From contig CAVUCS010000006.1 of NCBI GenBank assembly GCA_963740065.1, forward strand, positions 124,001 through 188,000: a stretch of 64,000 nt of DNA, read 5' to 3'. The translations under genes were made by a program, and so were the position numbers. This stretch comes from DASVDE01 sp963740065. GTDB lineage: Bacteria; Actinomycetota; Thermoleophilia; Solirubrobacterales; 70-9. Position 1 is the stretch's first letter, and each line of letters starts with the position of its first letter. This document shows positions 8,204 to 17,370 of this stretch, one piece after another. The notes beneath the pieces are model-generated. The model searched no databases, was not told the DNA's origin, and saw only the letters and a list, made by a program, of their open reading frames with translations.

Positions 8204-8522
8204 CGACTCTCTTTCTCTTCGGAGACCGCCGAGGACGAGGGAGGCGAACATCCTGCAAGCGCCGGCCGAGCTCGTCGTCGGTCGCCAGCCGATCGAGATC
8301 TGCCTCCAGCCCGAGGACACTGAGGACGCGCGCCAGCACACCGAGGCTGGTGGAGAGATCCCCCCGCTCGAGGCGAGCCAACGTGTCGCGGGTCACGCCG
8401 ACTCGCTGGGCAAGATCGGCGAGCGACATCCGGCGCCTGTGGCGGGCGAGGCGCAAACGCTCGCCCAGCGCCTCGGCATGACGCTGGGTTTGTGGGAAGA
8501 GTGGTCGCGCGGGACGGGGCAT
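8187..8522 (-). CDS. hipB: HipB-type XRE antitoxin
   Basis: A 111-residue Cro/C1-type helix-turn-helix protein: RLRLARHRRRMSLADLAQRV followed by GVTRDTLARLERGD forms the DNA-binding domain (about residues 22-60), with a LGVLARVLSVLGLEADLD helix after it. The basic tail PRPRRSPKRKRVDGRPA probably engages the toxin or DNA. It overlaps hipA and should autorepress the operon through the repeat at 8530-8545 upstream. Confidence 0.9.
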   Translation of the reverse strand: MPRPARPLFPQTQRHAEALGERLRLARHRRRMSLADLAQRVGVTRDTLARLERGDLSTSLGVLARVLSVLGLEADLDRLATDDELGRRLQDVRLPRPRRSPKRKRVDGRPA

Positions 8523-8529
8523 ATGGCCC

Positions 8530-8545
8530 TATAGATTAGGCTATA
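8530..8545. promoter_or_regulatory. Putative hipB operator, TATAG-N6-CTATA
   Basis: A perfect five-base inverted repeat with a six-base spacer, 8 bases upstream of the hipB start and inside an AT-rich stretch (8528-8575) that is unusual for this GC-rich window. The known E. coli HipB operator is TATCC-N8-GGATA, so the layout is comparable. The AT-rich stretch also offers -10-like sequences (TATATAG). Inferred, not proven. Confidence 0.5.
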
Positions 8546-8622
8546 TACGTTTTATTGCAAGATTTATCAAGCAATTACGCGCCTGGGGAGGCTGCGGCTG
8601 AAGCCGGCGCTGAGCCTGGCCC

Positions 8623-9045
8623 TTACGCCAGTTGCGCGATGAGGAGGCTGGCGAAGCCGACTACGAAGGTGACGATCATGCCGCCGCCGAGCTGGAGCAT
8701 GGTGCGCTGGAAGGCGTCGAAGTGGGAGCTCATTTCGGTGAGGCGGGAATTCATCTCGCCTCGCAGGGAGCTCATTTCACCTCGCAGAGAGCTCATCTCG
8801 CCTCGCAGCTCGCGGATGTCCGCGTCGACGCGCGCAAAACCCTCGTCCATACGGTGATCAGCACGCGCAAAACCCTCGTCCATACGGTGATCAGCACGCG
8901 CGAAGCCCTCGTCCATACGGTGGTCGACGCGCGCGAAGCCCTCTTCCATACGGTGCGCCATGTCGTCGAGGCGCTGGTCCGTCCAATGGGCTCCCGCTCG
9001 TTCCATCTCCGTTGAGGGTACGGCACCGAATGTGGCGCGTGGCAC
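8623..9045 (-). CDS. Coiled-coil protein with tandem repeats and C-terminal membrane anchor
   Basis: A 140-residue protein of unknown function. Residues about 30-75 are four near-identical 11-residue units (HRMDEGFARAD), a hendecad coiled-coil pattern; three seven-residue units (LRGEMSS) follow at about 78-98; the C-terminal 25 residues (LGGGMIVTFVVGFASLLIAQLA) form one membrane helix. It should be a tail-anchored, cytosol-facing coiled coil, probably oligomeric. The start may be the GTG at 9045 or the ATG at 9006 (MERAGAHWTD). The GTG lies inside a GGCAC-N7-GTGCC repeat (9041-9057). DNA-level repeats suggest recent copy-number change. Confidence 0.72.
   Translation of the reverse strand: MPRATFGAVPSTEMERAGAHWTDQRLDDMAHRMEEGFARVDHRMDEGFARADHRMDEGFARADHRMDEGFARVDADIRELRGEMSSLRGEMSSLRGEMNSRLTEMSSHFDAFQRTMLQLGGGMIVTFVVGFASLLIAQLA
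8751..8813. repeat. Three 21-bp tandem repeats within the coiled-coil gene
   Basis: Three adjoining 21-bp units starting TCATYTCRCCTCGCAG encode the heptad LRGEMSS on the minus strand. Units differ at a few bases, mostly synonymous. Confidence 0.8.
8831..8962. repeat. Four 33-bp tandem repeats within the coiled-coil gene
   Basis: Four adjoining units of 33 bp (8831, 8864, 8897, 8930) beginning CGCGCRAARCCCTC encode the 11-residue hendecad on the minus strand. Units 1 and 2 are identical; 3 and 4 differ at several bases. No unique spacers are present, so this is not a CRISPR array. Confidence 0.9.
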
Positions 9046-9090
9046 GATAAATGTGCCAATTCGGTGATGTCGGCGTCGGGAACTGGCGCC

Positions 9091-12000
9091 TCAGCGGGCG
9101 GAGGCGGTGAGCTTGCGGGGGCCGCGGCTGAAGCCGGCGCTTAGGAGGGCCTCTTCGTGGCCGGAGCCGATTACCGGGTCGCCGTCGAGTCTCTCGATGC
9201 CGAGTCTCGGCAAGCGGCCGGCGGAGACTTCTTTGGCGAGGGCCTTGGCGGCCTCCCCCAGGGCAGCGTCGTCGAGATCGACGAGGCGGAGGATGCCGCG
9301 GCCGCCGCGCTCCACATATATGACGGGCTCGCCGTCGCGCATGAGCAGGTGGGCGCCGGGGGCGCGGGCCGGACGGCGGCCGCTGGGCGGCTTGGGCCAG
9401 GGGAGGCTGGCGCCGTAGGGGTTGGCCGGGTCGGTGGCGGCGAGGACCGTGTAGGAGCCGTCCTCCCTTGGCAGGGAGCGGAGGCGCTCGACCGCGCCGG
9501 GGAGGGCGAACTGGGCGCCGCCGAGACCCTCGACGAAGTAGCCGCGGCGGGCGGTGCCGAGCAGCTCGAGGTTGCCCAGCTCGGCGTAGAGGGTGGCGAA
9601 GCCGCCGGGGATGCCCTCGGCGAGGACGGTCTCGCGGGTGACGATGCCGTGGCGCTCCAGCATCAGCTCGGCCTGGGCGCGCAGGCGCGGGCCGCTGGCG
9701 GGGGCGTTCTCGAAGAGGGGGGCGGTGAGGGACCAGCGCCCCTGCACCGCGGCGCCGGCGGTGGAGCGACGCCGGGCGAAGCGGCGGCCGCCGGCGGATC
9801 GACCGTCACTCCCCGCCACGGCGCGCAGTCTCGGCGCGCGCAAAGGAGAGAACGCGTCGTTCGTCACCTCCCCGGACCAGGCCAGGTCCCAAAGCGCGGT
9901 GTGCAGCTCCTCGGCCGGGAAGTCGAGGTCGGCGAGCAGGTCGATCCAGAAATCGGGGCCGGAGGCGAGGCGCTCGCGAATCGCGTCGTGGGGGTCGCCC
10001 TCGGGCCGCTCCAGCTTGGAGTTGGCGGGCGGCGGCCCGGCGAGGCGGACGTCCTCGCGGAAGTAGAGGGCGACGCGGCCGTCGCTGCGCCCGCGTGCGC
10101 CGGCGCCGATCCAGACCACCTCGCCGCTGGTGCAGAGCTCGTCCAGCCAGGTCGAGCTGAAGGCGCCAAGGCGGCGCGGCAGGGCGTCGTTCTCCCAGAC
10201 TCTGGGGGTGAGGGAGACGCCCTGCAGCGGGACGAGCGCCTCGCGCAGGCGATCGATGCCGGCGCCGGCGGCGCGGTGGGCGTCGACGTTCTGCCAGCTG
10301 GGCAGGAAGCGGGCGAGCTGGGCACGGTCGACCGCCTCGACCTCGCGGCGCAGGTGGGCGAGGCTGGCGCGGCGGACGCGGCGCAGGACGTCGGCGTCGC
10401 ACCATTCGCGCTCGGTCCCTCCCGGCAGCAGCTCACCGCGGACGAGGGCGCCTTCGCGCTCCAGCTCGCGCAGCGCCGGGGCCGGGTCGACGCCGTAGCG
10501 GGCGGTGAGCTGGGCGGTCGGGAAGGGGCCGTGGCTGCGGGCGTAGCGGCGGACGAGGGCGCGCAGCGCGTCCGGGTGGTCCTCGAGGAAGGTCTCGGGC
10601 AGGCCGGCGGGGGGCGGGACGCCGAGCGCGTCGCGGTAGAGGCCGGCGTCCTCGGCGGCGATGTAGCGCTCCTCGCCGCCGATCCGCACCGCGGCGACGC
10701 GCCGCTCCGCCGCCAGCTTCTCCAGCATCGAGGCGGCCGAGTAGCCCTCGGCGACCCGCTCGGCGCACTCCTCGGCGGTGAGGTCGCCGATGTTGCGGAG
10801 GATCTGCTGGAGGGCGTCGCGGTCGCCGGCGCGCCCCGCCTCGGCGCGCTGCTGGAGGTGATCCTCGACCTCCTCCAGCGCCTCGGGGTCGATCAGCTCG
10901 CGCAGCTCCTCCTGGCCGAGCAGCTCCCGCAGCAGGTCGCGGTCGAGGGCGAGGGCGGCGGCGCGGCGCTCCGCGTTAGGCGCGTCCCCCTCGTACATGT
11001 ACGTCGCCACGTAGTCGAAGAGGAGCGAGGAGGCGAAGGGCGAGGCGGTCGGCGTCTCGACCTCGACCATGCTGAGGCGGCGGGAGTGGAGGTCGCGGAG
11101 GATCTCGGCGAGGGAGGGCAGGTCGAGCACGTCGCGCAGGCACTCGCGGTAGGTCTCGAGGACGACCGGGAAGCGGGGGAAGTCCCGCGCCACCTCGAGC
11201 AGGCTCTGCGACTTCAGCCGCTGCTGCCAGAGCGGCGTGCGCTTGCCCGGGTAGGCGCGCGGGATGAGCAGGGAGCGGGCGGCGTTCTCGCGGAAGTGGG
11301 AGCCGAAGAGGGCGCTGCCGGAGAGCTCGCTGACGACCAGGTCCTCCAGCTCGTCGGGATCGACCATGACCAGGTCGGCGGGCGGCGGCTCGTCGGCGTC
11401 GGGGAGGTGGATGACGATGCCGTCGTCGGACCAGATCGCGTCGGCCTCGAGCTGGCGCTCCTCGCGGATCTTCTGGCCGAGGGCGAGCCCCCAGGCGGCG
11501 TGGACGCGGCCGCCGAAGGGAGAGAGGACGCAGAGGCGCCAGTCGCCGATCTCATCGCGGAAGCGCTCGACGACGATCGTCTCGTCGGAGGGGACGACGC
11601 GGGTGGCGGTCTGCTGCTCCCGCAGGTAGGCGACGAGGTTCTCGGCGGCGCGGCGGTCGAGGTCGTACTCGGCGGCCAGCTCGGCCGGGTCGCGGTTGAC
11701 CGCCTCGCGGGTGAAGGCGCCGATCGCGCGGCCCAGCTCGGCGGGGCGGCCGATCCCGTCCCCCTTCCAGAAGGGGACGGCGCCCGGGGCGCCCGGGGCG
11801 GGGGTGACGATGACGCGGTCGCGGGTGATCTCCTCGATCCGCCAGGTGGTGGCGCCGAGCAGGAAGGTCTGGCCGGCGCGCGCCTCGTAGACCATCTCCT
11901 CGTCGAGCTCGCCGACGCGGCGGCCGTCGGGGAGGTGGACGCCGTAGAGGCCGCGGTCGGGGATCGTGCCGGCGTTGGTGACGACCAGGCTGCGGGCGCC

Positions 12001-13691
12001 TCTGCGGCCGTGCATGGTGCCGGCGGTGCGGTCCCAGACGATGCGCGGGCGCAGCTCGGCGAAGCGGTCGGACGGGTAGCGGCCGTCGAGCATGTCGAGC
12101 ACGTTCTCCAGCTGCTCGCGGGAGAGGTCGTGGAAGGGCTCGGCGGCGGTGATGAGGCGCTCGGCCTCGTCGACGTTCCACTCGTCGAGGGCGGCCATCG
12201 AGACCAGGTGCTGGGCGAGCACGTCGAGCGGGTTCTGGGGGATGACCGTCTCCTCGATCTCCCCGCTGCGCATGCGCTTCGCGACCACGGCGCACTCGAG
12301 CAGGTCGGCGCGGAACTTGGGGAAGATGCGGCCCTTCGAGGTCTCCCCCAGCCCGTGGCCGGCGCGGCCGACCCGCTGCAGGCCGCGGCTGACCGACTTC
12401 GGCGACTCGACCTGGATGACGAGGTCGACGGCGCCCATGTCGATCCCCAGCTCCAGGGAGGACGTCGCGACCAGGCAGGGGAGCTGGCCGGACTTGAGCA
12501 TCTCCTCGACCACGGTGCGTTCCTCGTGGGAGAGGGAGCCGTGATGGGCGCGGGCGACTTCAGCCGCTCCGGCCGCGGGTCCTGTCACGGGTGATGGGGG
12601 GCCGCTGCGGGCGGGGTCGTCCGTCGACCCCCCCTCACCCGTGCCACCCGCGGAGGAAGCGTGACCCCCGTGCTCAGTGGCGGGCAGCTCAGCCGGCGGT
12701 TCCTCAGCCGCGAGCTCGTTCAGGCGCTTGGCGAGGCGTTCGGCGGCGCGGCGGGCGTTGACGAAGATGATCGTCGAGGTGTGCTGCTTGGACGAGCTTG
12801 AGGAGTTCTGGGTAGATCGCCGGCCAGATCGAGCGGACGTGGACCATGGGCTCGCCCTCCGGCGGGGTCCCGTCCTCGCTTGGGAAAGCTGGGGCGCCGG
12901 GGTCGGCCATGTCCTCGACCGGGACGACGATCTCCAGGTCCAGCTCCTTGGTGCGACCGGCATTGACGATCTCGCACTCCCGTCTTAGGCCCGACAAGAA
13001 ACTTCGCTATCCGCTCCAGAGGCCGCTGCGTTGCGGATAGCCCGATCCGCTGCACGGCGAAGTCGAGGGGGGACTCGCCGGAGCCTCCCCGCTTTTGCTC
13101 CGCCGACTCATCCCCTCGGCTTCCCGCCAGATGCTCGAGCCGCTCCAACGTAAGCGCCAGATGGGAGCCCCGCTTTGACTGGGCGACCGCATGGATCTCA
13201 TCGACGATCACCGCCTCGACCGTGGTGAGGATCTCCCGGGCGCCCGAAGAGAGCATCAGGTAGAGGGACTCGGGCGTGGTGATGAGGATGTCCGGCGGGT
13301 TTTTGCGCATCGCCCGCCGCTCGGACTGGGGCGTGTCGCCGGTCCGCAACCCAACCGAGATGTCGGCCCCGATCCCCCGCAACGGCGCCCGCAGGTTGCG
13401 CTCGATGTCGTAGGAGAGGGCCTTGAGCGGAGAGACGTAGACCATCCGCACGCCCGGAGTCATGTCCTCGCGCCGGGAGAGCCGATCGATCCCCCAAAGG
13501 AAGGCGGCCAGCGTCTTGCCCGAGCCGGTAGGCGCGCAAATCAGCGCATTCGCCCCACCGGAAATCGCCTCCCAACCCCCCGCCTGCGCAGGCGTCGGCC
13601 CCTCAAAAGAAGCCTCGAACCATCTCCTGACCGGCGCGCTAAAAGGCGCCAGCGGATCAGATTCCACACTCGTTTTCGGATCAGTGGTCAA
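9091..13691 (-). pseudogene. lhr: Lhr-type ATP-dependent DNA helicase, split by two frameshifts
   Basis: Large superfamily 2 DNA helicase of DNA repair. The N-terminal frame (TTG 13691) has the Q-like motif, Walker A APTGSGKTLAAF, motif II VDEIHAV and motif III LSATQRPLERIA. A middle frame carries NAGRTKELDLEIVVPVEDM and SIWPAIYPELLKLV. The long third frame starts at STIIFVNARRAAERL and has motifs V/VI (ATSSLELGIDMGAVD, GLQRVGRAGHG), then the winged-helix and large C-terminal domains. The breaks lie near 12971-12985 and 12785-12791; each is repaired by dropping one base. The repaired gene is exactly divisible by three and encodes about 1532 residues, close to mycobacterial Lhr (about 1500). 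A low-complexity insert rich in G/S/P follows the second break. Either a pseudogene or two sequencing errors. Confidence 0.9.
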
Positions 13692-13727
13692 CCCACCGAT
13701 CTTACGCCCCGCCTCCGCGCGTCGCGG

Positions 13728-14861
13728 CTAGTTCGGGTTGCCGCCGGCGAACCGCACGTAGGCGTACCAGGCCGGCTTCGGGGTGAAGCCGGCGCCGAAG
13801 AGGCCGCTGCCGTCGCAGAAGTTGCAGGCGCCCGCCACGTCGTCGACCGAGAACCAGTAGACCCGCTTGATCCGCCACTTCGCCTGCTTGCGCTTGAACA
13901 GGCCGAAGGCACCCTGAAGCTGCTTCTTCTGACCGCCGACGCCTTTGGCGAATGAGTTGTTGCGTCTGGGATGCTGGGAACTCCAGCTGAGCTCGGTGAT
14001 CCAGAGGCACTTGCCCGCGTCATGGTTGGCCTTGAGCACCTTGCGAAGAGCGTCGATATCAGGCTTCAGACTCCTGGTACTTGCCGGTGTAGGGATGCAG
14101 GGCGACGCCGATGAACTTCCGCTTGATCCCCGGCGTAGATCTGTACATCCGATCGAGGAAGTCAGCCGCGAAATAGGCCTGCGGGGGCTTGCTCTTGAAG
14201 GTCGCCTCGTTCGGCTCGCGAGAACAAGCCGCTGAGAACGATCTTCGCCCTCGGATCGGCCCTGCGCAGCGCCGCGTAGGAGATGTTCACCAGCTTCCCG
14301 AAATCGGCCGGGTTCGGGCGGACGACGAAGTACTTGAAGTTGGCCTCATTCCAGATCTGCCAGATGCGGATCGGACGCTTCGGCACGGCCGGATTCTCGG
14401 CCCAAAAGCTGCCATTGGACCCGTAGCGGGCAACAGCCTGGGCGAGGAAGGCGGACCAAGCGGAGCGCTGGGCGCCGGTCTTAACCGGGAGGAACTTCGG
14501 CGCCTTGACCGAACCGCCGGAACCGGGCACCGGGACGTTGGCCACGACCCATGAGGGCGCGCCATAAATGAATGGCAGCACGTCGATTCCGGCGGTCGCC
14601 GCGCCGGCAACCAATGGATCCACGCTTGACCAGTTGAGAGCGCCGCCCTTCTCCGGCTCGACCGAGTCCCAAGCGATCGGGAATGCGAATGCTGTCAACT
14701 CCCCCTCGCTTCAGTCGCTGGAACTGCTCTGTGCTTGGAGTCGCCTGAGGGACGACGCCCCAGAAGTTGGCGGGTACTGCCTGCGCAACCGATGCGAAGG
14801 CCATCGAAGCCACGGCGGTGGCCAGAATCGCCATCGTCAAGGCACGCGGCTGCCTCGTCAT
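13728..14861 (-). pseudogene. Secreted GH-A clan glycoside hydrolase-like protein (copy 1), three frameshifts
   Basis: Start ATG 14861 has a strong AAGGAGGAAGG Shine-Dalgarno and a signal peptide (ALTMAILATAVASMAFASVAQA). Frame-by-frame reading gives FWGVVPQATPS, then AWDSVEPEKGGALNW, IWQIWNEANFKYF (acid/base Glu in WNEAN), DFLDRMYRSTPGIKRKF with ALHPYTGKY, and LWITELSWSS (nucleophile Glu) before YWFSVDD. This is the TIM-barrel order of clan GH-A, comparable to GH39/PslG-like exopolysaccharide hydrolases. Frames change near 14676-14681, 14216-14222 and at 14070; each is repaired by removing one base, leaving 377 codons. A paralogue lies at 48122-49214. Likely cleaves or edits the polymer made by the adjacent cluster; substrate unknown. 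Confidence 0.78.
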
Positions 14862-14885
14862 TACCTTCCTCCTTCTCGACATCGG

Positions 14886-15444
14886 CTAGCCGGCCTTCGG
14901 CGTAGACGGGGGCGCCGGGCTTGCCCTGGCGCTTGTTCCGCATCGTCACTGCAGCGGCAGAGAGCGCCGCGAGCACAGCGATGGCGATCAGGATCGGGAT
15001 GAGCGGCGATGAGCCGCCATCGCTCGAAGAAGTCTTCGGCGCAGGCTGGTTCGTCTGCTGCACTGAACCGGCCCCCTTGCCAGAGGAGCCCTTACCTGGG
15101 CTACCCTGCCCGGTGCCGCCATCGTTTCCCTTGGCCGCAACGCCGCCTGAGGATTGATCGTCCGATGAAGAGCTTTCGGAAGAGCCTGATCTCGTGGAGC
15201 CAGACTGATCCGGCGCGGAGGCGCCGCCACTCGTGGTGGAAGACTTCGCAGGAGGATCATGCTGAGTCGTAGGGTGGTTGCCGCCGTAGGGATCAGGCGG
15301 AGCATCCGAGTACTGAACGCCACTCGAGTCCGCTTGAGCAAAAACCGGAAAGCAAGCGAATGCCAGCAGAACAAACACTGACAGGAGCCCGCAGGCGGAG
15401 CGGCCCGAGCTTCGGGCAGGGAGAGGATGGCGCTTCCCGGACAT
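14886..15444 (-). CDS. Secreted Ser/Gly-rich protein with C-terminal membrane helix
   Basis: ATG 15444 (MSGKRHPLPARSS) opens a signal peptide with core LLSVFVLLAFACFPVFA. The mature part begins QYSDAPPDPYGGNHPTTQHD, then a low-complexity linker of Ser, Gly, Thr and Asp (about residues 60-125) and one transmembrane helix (LIPILIAIAVLAALSAAAVTM) followed by RNKRQGK. It looks like a surface-anchored protein with an extended stalk; no function is recognised. In the same frame the reading continues to 14695 through the hydrolase start, which is unlikely; dropping one base near 14900-14930 ends it at the TAG at 14886-14888, 25 bases before the hydrolase start. I use that end, with low certainty. 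The start is divergent from the ligase gene, about 20 bases away. Confidence 0.6.
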
Positions 15445-15464
15445 CCCGCCCAAGACTAGACCAA

Positions 15465-17370
15465 TTGGCGGCGCTGATCGCTCCAGGCGCCCTGATCCTG
15501 GGTTTGGCCCTGGCCGGCGGCGGCTTCGACGTGACTGGGCGTCATATCGCCGGTCTCGCGGTATGGCTGGTCGTGGTCGGCCTACTGATGCTGGGCGCTG
15601 CCTCAGGCGCGAAGCTCGGTCGGCCGTTCTACTGGTCGGCTGGGCTGCTCGGTGGTTTGGCGCTCTTGTCTGCACTTTCTTCCTTTTGGTCAGGCTCGAT
15701 GGAGCTGAGCACGATCGAAGCCGATCGCGTTCTCGTCTACCTCAGCTTCTTTCTTGCCGCATTCCTCATCGCCCAAACCGACGAAAGGCGCCAACGTTTC
15801 GCTGAAGGCATTGCAATTGCGATAACTCTTGTCGCGCTGCTGGGCCTGGCCAGCCGCCTGCTGCCCGACATTCTCAATGTCGCCGATCCCGGCGGGACCG
15901 CGGCTGCGCTACCCACTCGGCTACTGGAACGCGAACGGGGCGATGTGCGGAATGGCGGTCGCGATGCTGCTCTGGATGAGCCGCGGCGCTTCCTGGGCGG
16001 CACTGCGCTGGGCATCGGTGGCGGCCATCCCGGCGGTCCTGCTCACGCTCTACTTCACATACTCGCGCGGCGGCCTGCTCTCCCTGGTGGTCGCCGTCCT
16101 CTGCCTGCTGGTGCTCTCGAGGGACCGGCTGTGGATGCTGGCGACGCTGGCTGTCGCGGCAATCGCGACCCTGCCGGCCGTGCTCGCCGTTCAGGACCGA
16201 CGGGAGCTGGCCGACAACTTGGGCGGGGGGGCAATGGCGGACCAGGGGGTCACCGTGCTGCTGATCCTGCTCGCCGGCATCGCCGTGACCCTTGGGGCCT
16301 TCGCGGTCCTGCGTCGACTCGAAACTCGCGGCGGGCGGATGACCGGCAAAGCACTGGAGATGTCGCGGGATCGCAACCTGCTGCGCTGGATAGCAATCGC
16401 CGGCGCGGTAGTTGCGGTGGGCATAACCATCGCGGTCGGAGGGCGCGCATGGGACCAGTTCTCCAGCCCTGACCTCCAGTTCCCCGACCAGCCGGAGAAA
16501 CACTTCGGGCAGCTGTCCGGCGCCGGCCGACACGACTTCTGGCGAGTTTCGATCGATGCGTTCGGCGAGCGACCGCTTTTCGGCGGCGGAGCAGGCACCT
16601 ATGAGTTCTCATGGGAGAAGGAACGCTCGATCGACCTTCCGGTCCACGACGCCCACTCGCTTTACCTGGAGGCATTCGCCGAGCTCGGCGTGGTCGGAGG
16701 GCTGACGGTGCTCGCCTTGATTGGAAGCCTGCTGTGGTGGGGGGTCGCGTCATGGCGCTCGGCCCGCGGCGCCGCACGAGAACGCTATGCGGTCCTGGTC
16801 GCCGTGATGCTCGCCTTCGCCGTGGGGGCGGCATTCGACTGGTTCTGGGAGCTGGCCGGCCTCGGGGCAGTCTTCTTCCTCGCCGCGGGTGTCCTTATAA
16901 GCGTGAGGTGCTCCCAGCTCACGCCTGAGCAGGAAGAGGACCCCACGCGAGTTGACAGCCGCCGCTACGGACTCGCCATCGCGGGGCTGGCAACCGCTTG
17001 GATTGCCGCAGTGGCCCTGATCGGGCCGCTGCTGGTCGAGCGCGAGGTTGAGGCAAGCCAGGCAGCAGCAGCTCGCGGAGACATCGGCAACGCGATCGAT
17101 CGAGCCGAGAGCGCTCGGTCGATCGAGCCGTGGGCTGCTTCCCCCTACGTCCAGCTGGGGCTCCTCGCCGAACTCCAGATGGACTACCCGACCGCAATCA
17201 CCCACTTCACGCACGCGATCGAACGCGAGGATCGCAACTGGCAGCTCTACTACCTGCGGTCGCGGGTGGAAGATGCGGCCGGCGACACAACAGCGGCCGA
17301 AGCGGACATCGAGAAAGCCCGAGAGCTGAACCCGAGGGCACCAGAGCTCCAGGAAGCGACCGGCCAATGA
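15465..17370 (+). pseudogene. O-antigen polymerase/ligase-like membrane protein with TPR tail, one frameshift
   Basis: A polytopic membrane protein of the Wzy/WaaL ligase kind. The first frame gives helices LIAPGALILGLALAGGGF to ALLGLASRLLPDILNV; the second resumes at PLGYWNANG and holds YFTYSRGGLLSLVVA, the ligase-type segment GERPLFGGGAGTYEF with HDAHSLYLEAFAELGVVGG (Wzy_C signature), further helices, and a soluble tail with TPR-like repeats (YPTAITHFTHAIERED, AAEADIEKARELNP). The break is near 15891-15900; removing one base restores 635 codons. I favour the TTG at 15465 over the ATG at 15360, because the latter overlaps the divergent signal peptide and adds an Arg/Gly-rich antisense-looking stretch. 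It overlaps the next gene by ATGA, so they are cotranscribed. Joins or polymerises lipid-linked glycans outside the membrane. Confidence 0.8.

Noticed and set aside
8831..8962. Regular direct repeats resembling a CRISPR array
   Set aside because: Units are contiguous 33-mers with no unique spacers and encode an 11-residue coiled-coil repeat.
9041..9057. GGCAC-N7-GTGCC repeat as a second CIRCE element
   Set aside because: The arms lack the final TC/GA and the spacing is 7 bases between short arms, not the 9-base spacer of CIRCE.
9157..12594. Very long open frame on the plus strand opposite lhr
   Set aside because: It is the antisense shadow of the lhr C-terminal frame in GC-rich DNA; its product is low-complexity Gly/Ala/Val-rich with no domain, while the minus strand has clear helicase motifs.
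15360..15464. Earlier ATG start of the ligase gene at 15360
   Set aside because: This stretch is antisense to the signal peptide of the divergent secreted protein and encodes an Arg/Gly-rich, non-conserved leader.
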